From Chamaecrista fasciculata (taxonomy: Eukaryota > Streptophyta > Magnoliopsida > Fabales > Fabaceae), in contig QANZ01036432.1 in assembly GCA_003254925.1 (NCBI GenBank), forward strand, positions 1-64,000: a stretch of DNA of 64,000 bases, written 5' to 3'. The position numbers were made by a program, and so were the translations under genes. The notes below the pieces were generated by a model that did not search any database, was not told where the DNA came from, and saw nothing but the letters and a program-made list of their open reading frames with translations. Below are positions 45,927-58,352 of this stretch, piece by piece; position 1 is the stretch's first letter; the number at the start of each line of letters is the position of its first letter.

Positions 45927-46444
45927 TTAACTGATGAACTAAAATAAGGACTAGCTTATCTAGTTTAAAGAATGGACTGCTGAAGTGATGTTTGATTGCC
46001 AAAGTACCTGCAAGAGACTTCACAGAGGTGCCTTGCGAAGAATACTCTACGCTCAAGTTAGTGAATGAGTGAGATGAGAGCAAAAGAATTCTGTGATGGA
46101 AAGAGTAGTTAACTTGGAAATGGTTGGATAGTGCGGTATTTATAGAGCAGAGCGAAGGGGGTGGCCAGCGCGCGGGGCGCACCACGTCTTAACCCACGAT
46201 CTCTACCAGCGAGAGTGGTGAAGACCGAGAATTGCGGAGCAAGGCAATCGTGAAAGATTGCGAGTCGAGATAGGGGCGCGCGCCACCAGACTAGAGAACG
46301 TGTATTTGATCAAGTCCGTGGCCGCCTTGAAGTGCACGGTGAGGCACTTGATTGGTTCAGGGGCGCCCCGAAGAGTTCGGGAGGAGGAGAGGCATGATGC
46401 GAAAGCCGATTAGACATACGCTCAAATAGTGATATATCATTACC
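45927..46444 (-). mobile_element. Solo LTR, copy 1
   Basis: The LTR (45932-46439, 508 bp) begins TGATG and ends TATCA on the plus strand. It is flanked by TTAAC (45927-45931) and TTACC (46440-46444), a 5-bp target duplication with one change. It is homologous to the solo LTR at 51341. On the minus strand a TATA box (TATAAATA, 46137-46144) lies in a GC-rich setting. The 87-codon minus frame inside has no domain and is not supported as a gene. Confidence 0.78.
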
Positions 46445-47236
46445 TATAAGCAATATTTGGAAGACCAAACTATACACAAAAAAAATGTTTTTATATTTAG
46501 CCTATACCGTTAATTTATTTTTACAATTACATATTCTTTTGTGTGAATATTCCAATTCTGTTTAAAATCAAATTGAACAGTTTATTACTTTATTAGATCA
46601 GTTGTATCATTTGAAATTCTTATTTTTGACCTTTTATATTGTAAGAGATATTATGCGATTGAATACATCTCTCAATAAAAATTTAATTTGAGTTTATCAC
46701 AATCATATTATAAGAGATTTGTATTTTTTTTCTAAACTCAATTTTTGTTGATAAATATTCTTTTAACTAATGCATCAACGTAACTATATATACCTTCGGT
46801 AGATTTATACTGATGAATATTAAGTTTCAAAATTACAACGTATAAATCGGATCATTAAAGTTAAGCTAATCGACAAATGTTCTTGTACATGCATTAAAAA
46901 TGAATCTCACACTGACTAAAATCTCATTGTCTCCTATTAATTTGGTATACGTACGTCAAGACCATTAATTTAAGAACATCATTTTTGCAAGCACTAATTA
47001 AAAAACAAAAAAGGATGCTACAAATATGTATCATATATTGTTAATGTTAAATAATTGTTTCAGACTCCAAAAGTCCAAATGACTATTTTTTTTTTGTTTG
47101 GTAACCATTCAAATGATTATTTTAGTTAATAAAAGATTAAACATAACCCTATAGGCACTCCATTACTCATTTATGTAATATATAATTAGTCATTTTTGTA
47201 TATCGACATAAAATTATTATAGTTACATATAATATA
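46445..47236. other. AT-rich intergenic DNA
   Basis: I see no gene, RNA or repeat that I can support here. Confidence 0.4.
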
Positions 47237-47414
47237 CTAGAGGCTTTGCATGCCCTAACGGGCACGCAAATATGTATGTAAAATAAATAAGGGACTAAAT
47301 TGTTAACTTAGTAAAGAAAGAAAGACCAAATAGTAAATTTTCTCTTATTTTTAATTCATAGACTATAGTTTTAAACATTGACGACCAAAAGGGGTGGAGC
47401 CATATAATATAAGA
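47237..47414 (-). mobile_element. Non-autonomous Helitron, 178 bp
   Basis: On the minus strand it starts TCTTATATTATATGGCTCCA and ends CTAG, with a hairpin (GTGCCCGTTAGGGCAT) 13 bp before the end. It lies between A and T, the Helitron insertion dinucleotide. The termini match the element at 57467. It has no coding capacity. Confidence 0.78.
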
Positions 47415-49068
47415 TTTATAAGTTATATAAATTTTTATTTAAATAAGATATTAAATTATAAGAATTTATATTTAAATTTTGATAAAATACAAATGAATGA
47501 ATGATCATACTTGAAAGACAAGATAGGCGATCCATTATATATAGTAGAATCATTGTGGTGAATGAGCAGTATAATTTGGATATCTAAGGGTCAGTTTGGT
47601 TGGGTTTGAGGTAGGTAAAGGAAAGAGTTTTACAAGAGAAAAATTGTGAGGGAAAGGAAAAGTAGTTGAGGGAATGTAAAGTAAGTAAAGATTGAAAGTG
47701 TTTGATATAAAAAGGTAGGGGAGAGAAAGTAAAATAGATATAAAAAGAAAATGACAAAAATATCTTTCCCACAACCACGATAAAACGACCGGCGCCGCCA
47801 ACCGCCGCCGTCTACGGTGGCCGGCGACGCCGTCCACTGCCGTCCACGGTGGTCGGAGCCTAAGATGTCATTTTGCGAACGTGGACACTAAATATATAAA
47901 ATTAACAGCCGCACAGAACATTAACGACAACTAATTAGATGTTTCATGACTCCACGTATGACTGAAAGTTGCCCAATAAATTAATAAAACTAAATAAATA
48001 AGTTGAAAGTGTAAGGCAGGAACGTGAAAGTGATTGGGTTATATATATTTCACTGCACCACTCACTATAAATAAATTCTTACTAGTATATATGCTGTGTT
48101 ACATATATAAACACTTACTCGTATATATATTTATGTGCTTAGCTGGCAAGTTATGAATGAATCATCATAAGTGACCAAACAAATAAACAACATTAAAAGC
48201 AAACAAGTGTGAAGGAAGAAAGAGGAATATGCGGGACACAGTCGTTTTGCATCCAAACAAACAGAGATTGGGTATTTCAAAATGATTTTATTTAACGTTA
48301 CTTTTAATCCATCGTGTGTTTTACGTGTTGTCCTACTTTCATTTCCATCTTCTTTGTTTAGTGCGTGAAGCATCATCCTTTTATAACTCACTTTCATTCG
48401 TTTTTTTGTAAGATATTTCTTCTTTATATATGTTTTATGATTTAGATATGATTAATTTTTGTTTAAGCCAAAAAGTTTTATAATAATAATAATAAATGTT
48501 TGATAGAAATATTTTCAACAAAATTTAAATATGATATTTTACTTATAGAGATTGGAATTCAACTAGTTATTGATAACTCATTTTCATTCCCACCTTCCAC
48601 GTGTCATGGCCCTTGCTTGTCACCTCTATTTTGTATTAGTTAAAAAGTTACTGTCGATTAAGAATTTACAATCTTTAAGCTATTCACATACCTTTAGATC
48701 AACAAAATAATATATGTATGTCAAGTTACAAATTTAATTTTTAGTACTTAATTTAATCATAGATTTTTATTTTTTATATTTTTGGTCTTATATTTTTATA
48801 AAAAGTCCTAATTTAGTCTTGTATTATTTGGTCAAATTAAAGAATTGGTATCTCTATCGTTAGTTTTATCTGACTCAAAAATATAAGATTAAATCTGGAG
48901 AAAAAAAAGATAGAGACTAAATTAGAAACTAAACAATAGATATGGACCACTCTAGAAATTAAGGGCAATTATATATTGTCTAACTTGTAAATCAAATGTT
49001 TGTGAATCCATCCAAATATTCAAATACCTAACCCTAACCTAGACTTAACCAAAAGTCTAAAGGACTAA
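47415..49068. other. Intergenic DNA with a GC-rich patch
   Basis: It is mostly AT-rich without a gene. At 47588-47870, a stretch beginning GGGTCAGTTTGGTTGGG (like hAT-type element ends) leads to a GC-rich block with repeated GCCG and ACGGTGG at about 47790-47865. It may be a truncated transposon. A 95-codon minus frame there shows no domain. Confidence 0.4.
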
Positions 49069-49077
49069 AACAATTTA

Positions 49078-49536
49078 GGCTAAAATGCACTTTTGATCTC
49101 ATAACTTTGGGAAAGGTCTCAATTTGATCCCATGACTTTTTCTGCTGCAATTTTGGTCTCATAACTTTGGCAAATGTCTCAATTTGGTCCCATAATTTTT
49201 TTTTTTTGCAATTTTGGTCCCATAACTTCTTTAAAACATCCCACTGTTGGTCCTAAGCTAATTTCCATCAATTCCAAAACTTCATCCATATTTGCCACGT
49301 CATCATCCAACTCAGTATGCCATGTCATCTTCAATGACAGATAATGGATGAAAATTAGCTTAAGACCAACGATGAGACATTTTCAAAAATTATGGGACCA
49401 AAATTGCAACAAAAAAAGTTATGAGACCAAATTGAGACCTTTGCCAAAGTTATGGGACCAAAGTTGTAACAAAAAAAGTTATGAGACCGAATTGAGACCT
49501 TTGTCAAAGTTATGGGACTAAAAATGCACTTTAGCC
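49078..49536. mobile_element. Mutator-like foldback MITE with 9-bp target duplication
   Basis: Terminal inverted repeats GGCTAAAATGCACTTT and AAAATGCACTTTAGCC are the outer parts of long inverted arms (repeats of GGTCCCATAACTTTGG-like units). AACAATTTA at 49069-49077 recurs at 49537-49545. A 9-bp duplication and long inverted repeats fit the Mutator superfamily. It has no coding capacity. Confidence 0.82.
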
Positions 49537-49888
49537 AACAATTTATTATTGACATTTGACATATATCAGCTGTTAGTCTTTCTATGTCCAATTTTAATAT
49601 CCTCGCGTGATCATATAATTTCTACTTTTCTAGCCAAAATTGCAAAAACTGGAAAAAGTTACACCAGTCGGGGTCGCTCCTTATTTAGTCAAATTAAACG
49701 TAATTCTTGTCTTTTGAAACAAGATGAAATATATAATCAGTTCACTACAGGGAAATAAACAACAATATCTATATATACTATTTATCATCACAAGTTTTTT
49801 TTTAATTAGAAAAAAATGCATTTTGCTCTGTTTTTTATTGCCTTATATTATCACTGTATGTATTCCTTTTTTACTTTTTTATTTTTAT

Positions 49889-49891
<3 letters not shown>

Positions 49892-49947
<56 letters not shown>
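49892..49947. repeat. ATA microsatellite (about 18 units)
   Basis: It is an uninterrupted run of ATA triplets. It is expected to vary in length between individuals. Confidence 0.95.
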
Positions 49948-51335
49948 CTATGTTATTATTTGATCGTTTTACGGTCTAAGATATTTCTGGGTTTAAGTTG
50001 AAAATCTCTCATATAACACAAGATCTTAGTTAATATATATATAGTTAATTATAAAATGTAAAGAATATAGGATGAATTTAAATGTGTAGTTATCTCTAAT
50101 AATAACCAATAAGGATATTAACTATAGGAAGAAGAATGGCAGATATATGAAGATAAGTATGATTTAGAATTTTGGCAACTTGCACGATCGATATTCTTGG
50201 CTAGCAGAAGGCATTATGTAATTAATTAGGCAGGTTTGCATGATTTATTAATATTGTTGAAGAAGGTAGTAAATTAAGGGAATAAATGGGGGGGACCATG
50301 TGAAGTGTAATATAATAAGAAAATGAAGGGAGTGTGGGGTATATGACAAAGCAAGTATCAGAATATATATCCCAAGATTGTGGATCTCAAACATTGTCAA
50401 TAATTCATCATATATGCATATTTCATTCTCACATCACATATCACATTCCTCCTTTTTATGCATGCATCCATTACTAATTATTATTCAAGGTGAACCTAGC
50501 TAGCTAGTGGGCCAATAATGCCATATATATGAATCATTCTTCACCCTCACTCACCCTCCAAGTTTTTAGATATATATCCAAGCTCTCTGGGCCTTTATTA
50601 ATTTGTAGGACAATCCAGTCAATGTTATCCTTTGATCAAATTAGTTTCAATTCAATTGTATTCAACGTTTAATTTTATAATTCATTGACTTTGAATGGTG
50701 AACCACTGACCTAATAAAAAAGTCATAGTCAGGGATGGAATTGAGATAACATACATATATAATTGAACAATATATCAACTAGCTAATAAGAACTCATGAT
50801 AGCATTGAGAATATAATAACCAAGATGTTTTGATAACAATATATATTAAGCACATATATTTATATTTGGAGGATAAGATAAGCTTTTCCTAACGTACGTT
50901 TCCCACTTTCCCCATCTGCAGTACCTAGTGATTAATTTTGATGATATACGTATTATTCTTACATGGCATAGGCCTCCATATTTCCATTTTATCATTAGAT
51001 CACATCACAATTCACAACCACAAAAGCCCATAAGTAAACAGATACTACAATTGTTTAAAATCCACACGCAACTACAACTAACCATATATATATATACCAT
51101 ACAAACCACATCTTGTACTTGCACTTTTAATTGCCATCCAAAATCACCAAAACTATTTCTTATCTCCAACTCTCTAAATTAAGGTCCACTCCCTGTACTT
51201 AATTTAATGACCTCTCTAATAATATCCTACTATTGTATTTATAAATGTATGTAAAACCTCAACGACTAAAAAGGACTCGATCTTAAGAATTAAGATTGTG
51301 GTTAATAATCAGGCCAAAAAAAAAAATTGAGGTTA
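49948..51335. other. AT-rich intergenic DNA
   Basis: I see no supported gene. The 84-codon frame at 50928-51182 has no family features and is probably chance. Confidence 0.4.
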
Positions 51336-51951
51336 ATAAGTGATAAACTGGAAAATGGGTAGCACTTACCTAGTTCACCGGTTGTGGGCTGTAAGAGCCA
51401 AGAGTCGAACAAGAACCTGCAAGAGCTTCACAGGGGGGCCCTGCGAAGAGAACTTCGACGCTCAAGTTAGTAAGAGAGCAATGTGGGAGTAAGAGAATTC
51501 TGGAGTGTAAAGAGTAGCTAACCTTGAACTGCTGAGATGGGCTCTATTTATAGAGCAGGGAGGAGAGAGGTGGTCAGCGCGCGGGGCGGACCACGTAACC
51601 AGACACGATCTCCACCAGCAGAGATGGTGGAGACCGAGATTTGCTGAGCAAGGCAATCGTGGGTGATTGCGTGTCACTTCGCATGGCGGGCGCCAGGCAA
51701 CTGGAGATCGTGGGTGTGAACAAGTCCGTAGCCCACGATCTCCCGCAACGTGGATTGCGGAACGAGGTAGTCGTGGATGACTACGTGTTATTTGGGGGGC
51801 GCGCGCCAAGACCCTGGATGGATCATGGCCGCCCCTAACTGTGCAGAGGGCGCCCAATTGGCTCGAGGGCGCCTTGCAAGGTGTGGAGGGGAGAAGAGGC
51901 CCGGTTCGAGGGCCGTTTAGGCGTACGCCCAAATAGTGATGTATCAATAAG
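51336..51951 (-). mobile_element. Solo LTR, copy 2
   Basis: The LTR (51341-51946, 606 bp) begins TGATAAACTGG and ends GATGTATCA. It is flanked by a perfect 5-bp target duplication, ATAAG. It shares TGCAAGAG, GCGCGGGGCG and the TATA region (minus TATAAATA, 51545-51552) with copy 1. It is GC-rich for this region. No internal domain is present, so it is a solo LTR left by recombination. Confidence 0.85.
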
Positions 51952-53844
51952 AAAAACTATAATTCTTTATCCTACTAAAATATAATATCCTTACAATAGT
52001 AAATAATTGAATTGGAGACACTCATCAACCATGCTTGTCCAATTGTCGTTATATTATACATAAAAAGAAGGAATGATCAGTTTCCCACTAGGAGATTGAT
52101 ATATAAAACACTAGTATGTTCAATATCCCAAAGAAAATAAGAAAATTGTGTTCACTATATATATATATACACACTTCATCTTTCTGAAAAATAAGGTAAA
52201 GCTTAAAAGAGACATCATCAGTGATGTATACATTAATTAGAACTCATTCTCTTCCTGAAGACTAGCATTCTCTTGTGTGTGCATACCAATGACTAGTGCA
52301 TGGAAATTATACAAGACACCATGACAGAAACTCAGAAAGACAGTATAGTATAATGTAATTTGACCATTTTCTTTTTCCTATATTATATTATGAGCCACCA
52401 TATAACTATAATCTTCTTTCATCTTAATTCATTGAGTTTATATATGATGACTTGTATACTCTGTGCTTGTATATTTTCAAATCCTAGTTACTATTAGTCT
52501 ATTGCATCATGTGATTGTGTGAATGAAAGCTGAACTCCTAGATATTGATTTAAAATTCAAATATCTTGGGTGTTAGAAAATATCATCTCATAAGCCAGAC
52601 AAAAGATATTTTTGTGTGAGTACTAACATAAATGCAGCAGACGAATGGTATAAGATTTAAGTTTGGAAATTTAAAGATAAGGTTTTGAGGTCAGACTCCA
52701 CTACAAATAGTAAATATCCTGCAGAAATAAATTGGAAAAGATTTGTCAACATCCACAAAATAAATGTCTAAATGATTATCAATAGCAGAGTTCAGAAGTG
52801 CAAATAGATCAATCTTATATGCTCACATGATAAATATATATCTGGATTCTTACAAGGTCAAGTATAATCTATATAAAAATATGAAGAGCAAAGAAATGAC
52901 ATTGAATCAACTTTACACACCAAGGACATAAGTTTGTCTGCTATGTTCTCCAAACCTTATTCTGCTATGAAACTTGGCAGGACAAGAAGCTCACATGACT
53001 TGAAGCCTTCAAATAATTACAGATTTACTGATCAAGTTTCTCGCAGTGAAGGGATATATAAGACTGCAAATCATAATTATTCAGTTTATTAAAACTAATT
53101 TTATCAGGTAAGCGTGCATATGCTTTCTGGTTATCTAATCTGATCATTAAAAAAGTTGCTAAAGTATCATCAACACTCACAATTCGTTTTACTTGACTAG
53201 AGATCAAACATTTAGTATATATTTTACCTTTCCTGACTCAGACTAGCATGAACATCTTGGTCATTCTAGGGTTACTTAGAAAATTTTCCTCAAGAATGTT
53301 GGCAAATAACCAAATACCAAAGAATAACTGACAAATACCTTAATTAGCATCTCAGAGTGAATAGAGCAGTAGAAAAAGTCCACTTGAGTATATGATCAAG
53401 AAAACTGCTGAACCAATTGAATATGGAGCACAAAATGCACAAGAAAGAGCAGAGACATAAACAAAACAACATAGCAGGTGTGTAGGTTAGAAATATGAGC
53501 ATGCTTATATCAGGATATTTAGAATTTAAAATGGAAAATTACAAGACAAGTTCAATGAAGCAGAAAAGGACATACAACTAATCTAACTTTTCTGACATAA
53601 GCACAGATGCAGATTACCTATAATAAGAAAGAATAAGCAGAACAAAAGATGAAATTGGCGTACAAAAAAGGTTGACAAAGCTAGCTATGACAGATGAAAC
53701 CCTCACCTAATAACAAAGAAAAAAAGTAATAAAATAAGTCAACCACCCCTTATTTTCCTTCCTAACACCATCAAAATCCTAGTATTAAATTTGATCTTCT
53801 CTTGAAGGATTCATTCATAGTGCCCCCCAAAAAACTCAAATCCC
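51952..53844. other. Intergenic DNA upstream of the CASP-like gene
   Basis: It is AT-rich, with a TA repeat at about 52157. No gene can be supported. The last few hundred bases should hold the promoter of the gene at 53845; I see no convincing TATA box. Confidence 0.4.
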
Positions 53845-54928
53845 ATGGCCAAGGTTAAGAGAATCTGCCACCTTGTGTTAAGGTTTTTGGCCTTTGGGGC
53901 GACCCTTTCTTCGGTCATAGTGATGGCCACTAGCCACCAGACAGCAGGCTTCTTCCCTATATATCTTGAAGCAAAGTACACAAATACACCAGCCTTCAAG
54001 TAATTACTGCATGCCTTTTTTCTTCCAGTATCTACATATATATATATATATGCATATTTACATTGTTATTTATCTGCAGAATTAGACATTTTACTTAATT
54101 ATTATTCCTACTCAAAGCTGAAAGTTGAAAAGCTTGCTAGGTACTTTGTGATTGCATATTCTGTTGTGACTGTGTATGGATTCCTCGTCTTCTTTCTCCC
54201 TTCGAAAAGCTTGCTCTGGCGATTGGTGGTTGCTTTGGATTTGGTAATTGCTCTAAAATTAATGCCCTTCTTGTGTTTTTATTTTTGTAGAGAAAAAGTT
54301 TAAGTGAGTTGAATCCCAGAGGTTTACCAAGGCCAGAGTATGCCTTTAGATGCAATGAGCACTTACAGAAATATTTATATATCGCCTTGCAATAAAATCC
54401 TCACATTAGCAGCACGACTTGAACTTATGACTTTGAAAAGTTATGAGCTAACTCTATACCAAGTGGACCCATCTTTATTGGCACGTCTTCCTTGTGTTTT
54501 GTTTTCTCTACTACTATATATAGTACAATAACACCACAACACCATTCATCACATTTCTTAATTCAGCAGTATCAATCAATATTCAATAATCACTAGATAC
54601 GATATACCATATTAAGGATGAATTCTTTGAGTTTACTTAAGATTATTCTGTTTTTAGGAAAAAGAACCTTAAATTTTAACTATTGTTGGAGCAGGTGTTC
54701 ACTATGTTACTCATCTCAAGCATCTCTGCAGCATTGGCTATAGCTTATGTGGGGAAGAAAGGGAATAGCTATGCAGGTTGGCTTCCAATATGTGGCCAAG
54801 TACCAAAATATTGTGACCATGTGACTGGAGCTTTAATTGCTGGTTTTGTTGCAGTCATTATATATGTCATTCTTCTTTTGTACTCCATTCATAATGTCCT
54901 AGACCCTCTTCTCTTGAGAAAACCTTGA
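53845..54928 (+). CDS. CASPL1: CASP-like protein, subfamily 1 (163 aa, three exons)
   Basis: Exons are 53845-53999, 54141-54243 and 54695-54928, with introns 54000-54140 (GTAATT...CTAG) and 54244-54694 (GTAATT...GCAG). Codon 52 (Lys) is split by intron 1. The 163 residues match the family length and carry four membrane segments at about 10-29, 52-71, 77-105 and 130-151. The family's conserved Arg in segment 1 (Arg13) and Asp in segment 3 (Asp85) are present. The second extracellular loop has [18 protein letters not shown], including two Cys. CASP-like proteins are plasma-membrane scaffolds related to the Casparian-strip proteins; most members, including this subfamily, have no firmly known role. 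Closest by motif to CASPL1C. No sign of damage. Confidence 0.9.
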
Positions 54929-55202
54929 CTCTCTTTTTTTACTTTTAATTAGGACTCTCCTTTTCCTCTTAACACAATAGTTACCCATACTTTTATGTTT
55001 TACACTCATCCAACAGCCTTAGCAAAGTTCTAAACTGTTGGTTTAGTAGTTTTCTGTTTCCCTTTTCTCTCAAGTTTTGGCTCTTTTTGTTTTTTGTGTT
55101 TCAGTTTTACTCTTGGTTGGGCCTATGAGTGTTTTGTATTGCCTCCTTATAATAACATGTTTTGTGAGTTTAGACCAATCCTTGAAATTAAAGAGCTTCC
55201 TA
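54929..55202. other. 3' flank of the CASP-like gene
   Basis: It contains T-rich sequence and no second gene. It probably holds the 3' untranslated region. Confidence 0.4.
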
Positions 55203-55575
55203 TTTGGATTTTTTTGGCCAAAATCCTAATTTAGTCTCATATCTTTTGGTCATATCTCAATTTGGTCCTATATTTTCTTTTTGTCGCACTTTTGGTCTCA
55301 TATCTTTGGGTCAGATCTCATCTTTTTTTGTTAAAGATTTAATCTCATATCTTTGGATCAGCATTGGTACTATATCTTTGGGTCGAGTGCAGAAATGATT
55401 TCATATCTTTGCAAAGTGATCAATTAATGTTTGATCTTTTTGCAAAGATATGAGACCAAAATGGAACCTTTTACAAAAATATAGGATCAAAGTGCAAAAA
55501 AAAAAGATACATGATCAAATTGGAAATCGAGTAAAATATATGAGATCAAATTTACGGTTTAAGTTTTTTATAAAG
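55203..55575. repeat. Degenerate foldback repeat
   Basis: The left half repeats phrases such as GGTCTCATATCTTTGG and the right half repeats inverse phrases such as AAAGATATGAGACCAAA. It is similar in kind to the Mutator-like element at 49078, but the ends are not clear. Confidence 0.5.
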
Positions 55576-57466
55576 ATTGCTTTTTCATATATGCGTCAAC
55601 ATAAGGATTTTTTATTTTCCCAATAATTAGTATCAGACAATTGAATCCAACAACTGAAGTATAATATTGTCTTTTTCTTAATTTATATTTTATGAAAAAA
55701 ATATTTAAATAGACTTGAGATAAGTCTATCGTAAAAGAATCGTCATATAAACACAATTTATTAATCTGTTAAGTCTTAACTCTTAATGATGTAAAATGAT
55801 TAAAAAAAATCTTTCTTATCTGATCTCCCACAATGATTGGATCTAATCAATAAAAAAAATGAGACGGGACCATTTGTCATTCATCTGCGAAAGGGTCGGT
55901 GTTCTCCATCCCCATAATAACCCTTTATTTATATAACAAAACAAACAAAAATCATATGTAATTTGATTAATTCTTTAATCAACATGGAAAAATATTATAT
56001 ATTATTAATTGATTGAAGTAGCATTTACCAACTCCTCTTGTAGATTTCTCGCGAAGCCACTTCCATTTAATTAATTACATGAATATATAAACTCTTTTCA
56101 ATGATACATTAAAATTGAAGAAAAAATATGAGCCATGAAACATGTGTTTTAATTTGATGAGAGAATAATTAATGTATCTCTCACCCAGTCATTATCTTCT
56201 TTGTTTTCTTTTTTCAATGTCTTAGAAAATTTCTATGGCTGATAATTGTGTGCTAATGAGTGATGATGTCGACAAATCACTTGCAACAATTTTAATTAAC
56301 TATACCTTAATCTGATCTCTTACAATCACATATTGTTTACACGTTGCAACTTGCACGTACATTCATTCTAAATCTTCTGTCATATATAAAAAATGATTAA
56401 TTTCTTTATTTGTCGCTAAATAGAATACATACATAATGAATTGAAGTTCATATCTACTTTGTTGGATGATTTTTTTGTCCCAAAATATCTGATGTTTTAC
56501 AAAATCAAGAGAGCATTTATTATTGTTTTACCATTTTGTCCATATTAAAAGTCAAAGCTATTGAATTATTGAGAGTAACTAGGAATAATTTAACGAGGGC
56601 AATTTAGTCTTTCAACTCAAATTTCTCTTTATTTAAAAAAAATTAATCATTTTTGTAATATGTGTATTTACCTTCAAAAATTGATATTGTGGGACAGAGG
56701 GAGAGAGAGTATCTTTTTTCTTTCCCCAATTATACACTTTATTCATTTTAGTTTCTGGATTATACTTTTTCTTTTTTGGCCTGAGTTTCTGGATTATACT
56801 ATTATGCCTGAGTTTTCATTTTAGTTCCTTTCCACTATTTTGTTTTTCTACAAACTGGTACAGTTTTTGGTTATTTTTAAACAAGTTTTTAAATGTTAGC
56901 TTTCATTATGATAGTTTTATGCCGAACCAGTGAACTAATTAATGAATTATTTGTGTCATTAACCAAAGTTAATGCGAATTCGTACAATTTCAATTAATTA
57001 CAACTAGAATTTAATTAATTTCACTTGATATCTGATATTTTTGGGGCGTTCATCACTTGATATCTGATTTGATTCCTTCATTTCCAATTTTCCATATGAA
57101 CACTATCAATTGACATCCAACTATTCAACTACTCTCTATTAACCAAGTTAATAAATTTCTCATGTCACGTGCTGACGTGCTCATTCTCTTATCCATATAT
57201 AGTTTAAACACGTTTTATTCATGTTGCAAAAATAAAAATAAAAAATAAAAAATGAGGTGAAATGGATATCTGTATTCCTTTTTGCTAAAAAAAAGTTAGG
57301 GTAAGAGATTAAATTAAAATTACACATATAAAAAAAATATAAATAGCCATCAGCGTGGACTTGAAACACAAAAAATAATTCGTTGAGCAACTGTTATATG
57401 TTCTTGAAAGTGTTATTATTAGACTCGGTTAAAAATAACAAGTAACATAATGAAAATATATATATA
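55576..57466. other. AT-rich intergenic DNA
   Basis: I see no gene, RNA or clear repeat. Confidence 0.4.
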
Positions 57467-57810
57467 CTAGAGGCTTTTGCGTGTCCTAATGGGCACGCAA
57501 ATATGTACGTAAAATATAAAATTATTTAAAAATAATTTGTTAAGAGAGAATATCACATGGTACCAAAGTGTCACTTTTTAAATCACCGGGTATTAAAGTG
57601 AAATATGACCAAACTATAGGGTAGCAAAGTGTAATTTACCCTTTTTTTATGGAGCTTAGTAATGAAAATCAAAAATCAAAAGTAACTTGTATGGAGTGAG
57701 ACTTGAGAGAATAGGGGCTAGAGGAAAATGGGTGATTTATTTTTCTTTTTTAATTTTATAATTTAATAATTTTGACCAACCATAAAGGGGTGGAGCCATA
57801 TAATATAAGA
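57467..57810 (-). mobile_element. Non-autonomous Helitron, 344 bp
   Basis: On the minus strand it starts TCTTATATTATATGGCTCCA and ends CTAG (57470-57467). A terminal hairpin (GCGTGCCC / GGACACGC, one mismatch) lies 8 bp inside. The flanks are A and T. It shares its termini with the 178-bp element at 47237 but differs inside, where it has unrelated filler. Confidence 0.8.
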
Positions 57811-58147
57811 TATATATAAATTTTATAAAATAAGTATACATTGTAACCATATACTAACAGAGTAATATTGTTCAGACCAAAAAAAAAAGAGTAATATTGT
57901 ACTTCCATTTGGTTTGTTATATGGTTACAATATTTCTTGTCTGTAACCATTTCTTTCTTGTGTATTAAGATTATAAATTATGCAATACAAACAAGAAAGA
58001 AAGAAAGAAAATGATAATAGTAATGAGGTTATAAAATCTAATAATCCCATTTAGAAGCATGGTCGGTCCACATCATCGTTATCTTTCTCTACAAACAAAT
58101 ACTCAAAGTCAATATTACAATATAAAATCACGCCTCTTTAATCATTT
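57811..58147. other. Upstream region of the FLOE1-type gene
   Basis: It is AT-rich, with a short GAAA repeat at about 57989-58009. No gene is present. It is likely promoter sequence. Confidence 0.4.
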
Positions 58148-58161
58148 TATATATATTTATA
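58148..58161 (+). promoter_or_regulatory. Probable TATA box of the FLOE1-type gene
   Basis: TATATATATTTATA lies about 200 bp before the start codon. A CT-rich run (58255-58271) in the presumed 5' untranslated region follows, as in many plant leaders. Confidence 0.5.
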
Positions 58162-58352
58162 ATTTTATTTTTTCCTTTCCGTCTTAACTCTTAAAACTTT
58201 TTCGGGAATTCTGCGAAACTTGGTTTGGCAAACAAGCTAGAAGTAAGGTCAATCTTCTCTCTCTCTCTCTTTAAGTTACCCAGATTTGCTCTCTCCAAAA
58301 TATCCAATCCTTTATTTGATAGTTTTCTTCTTCATCACAAAGAGCTCGATCC

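Noticed and set aside
47550..47837. 95-codon minus ORF at a GC-rich patch
   Set aside because: No domain was recognised; the patch looks like a truncated transposon instead.
50928..51182. 84-codon plus ORF upstream of the solo LTR
   Set aside because: It is AT-rich, with no conserved motif, promoter or splice context.
51462..51947. 161-codon minus ORF
   Set aside because: It lies in a solo LTR with target duplications on both sides, is rich in Pro/Ser/Arg from GC bias, and does not match a known family.
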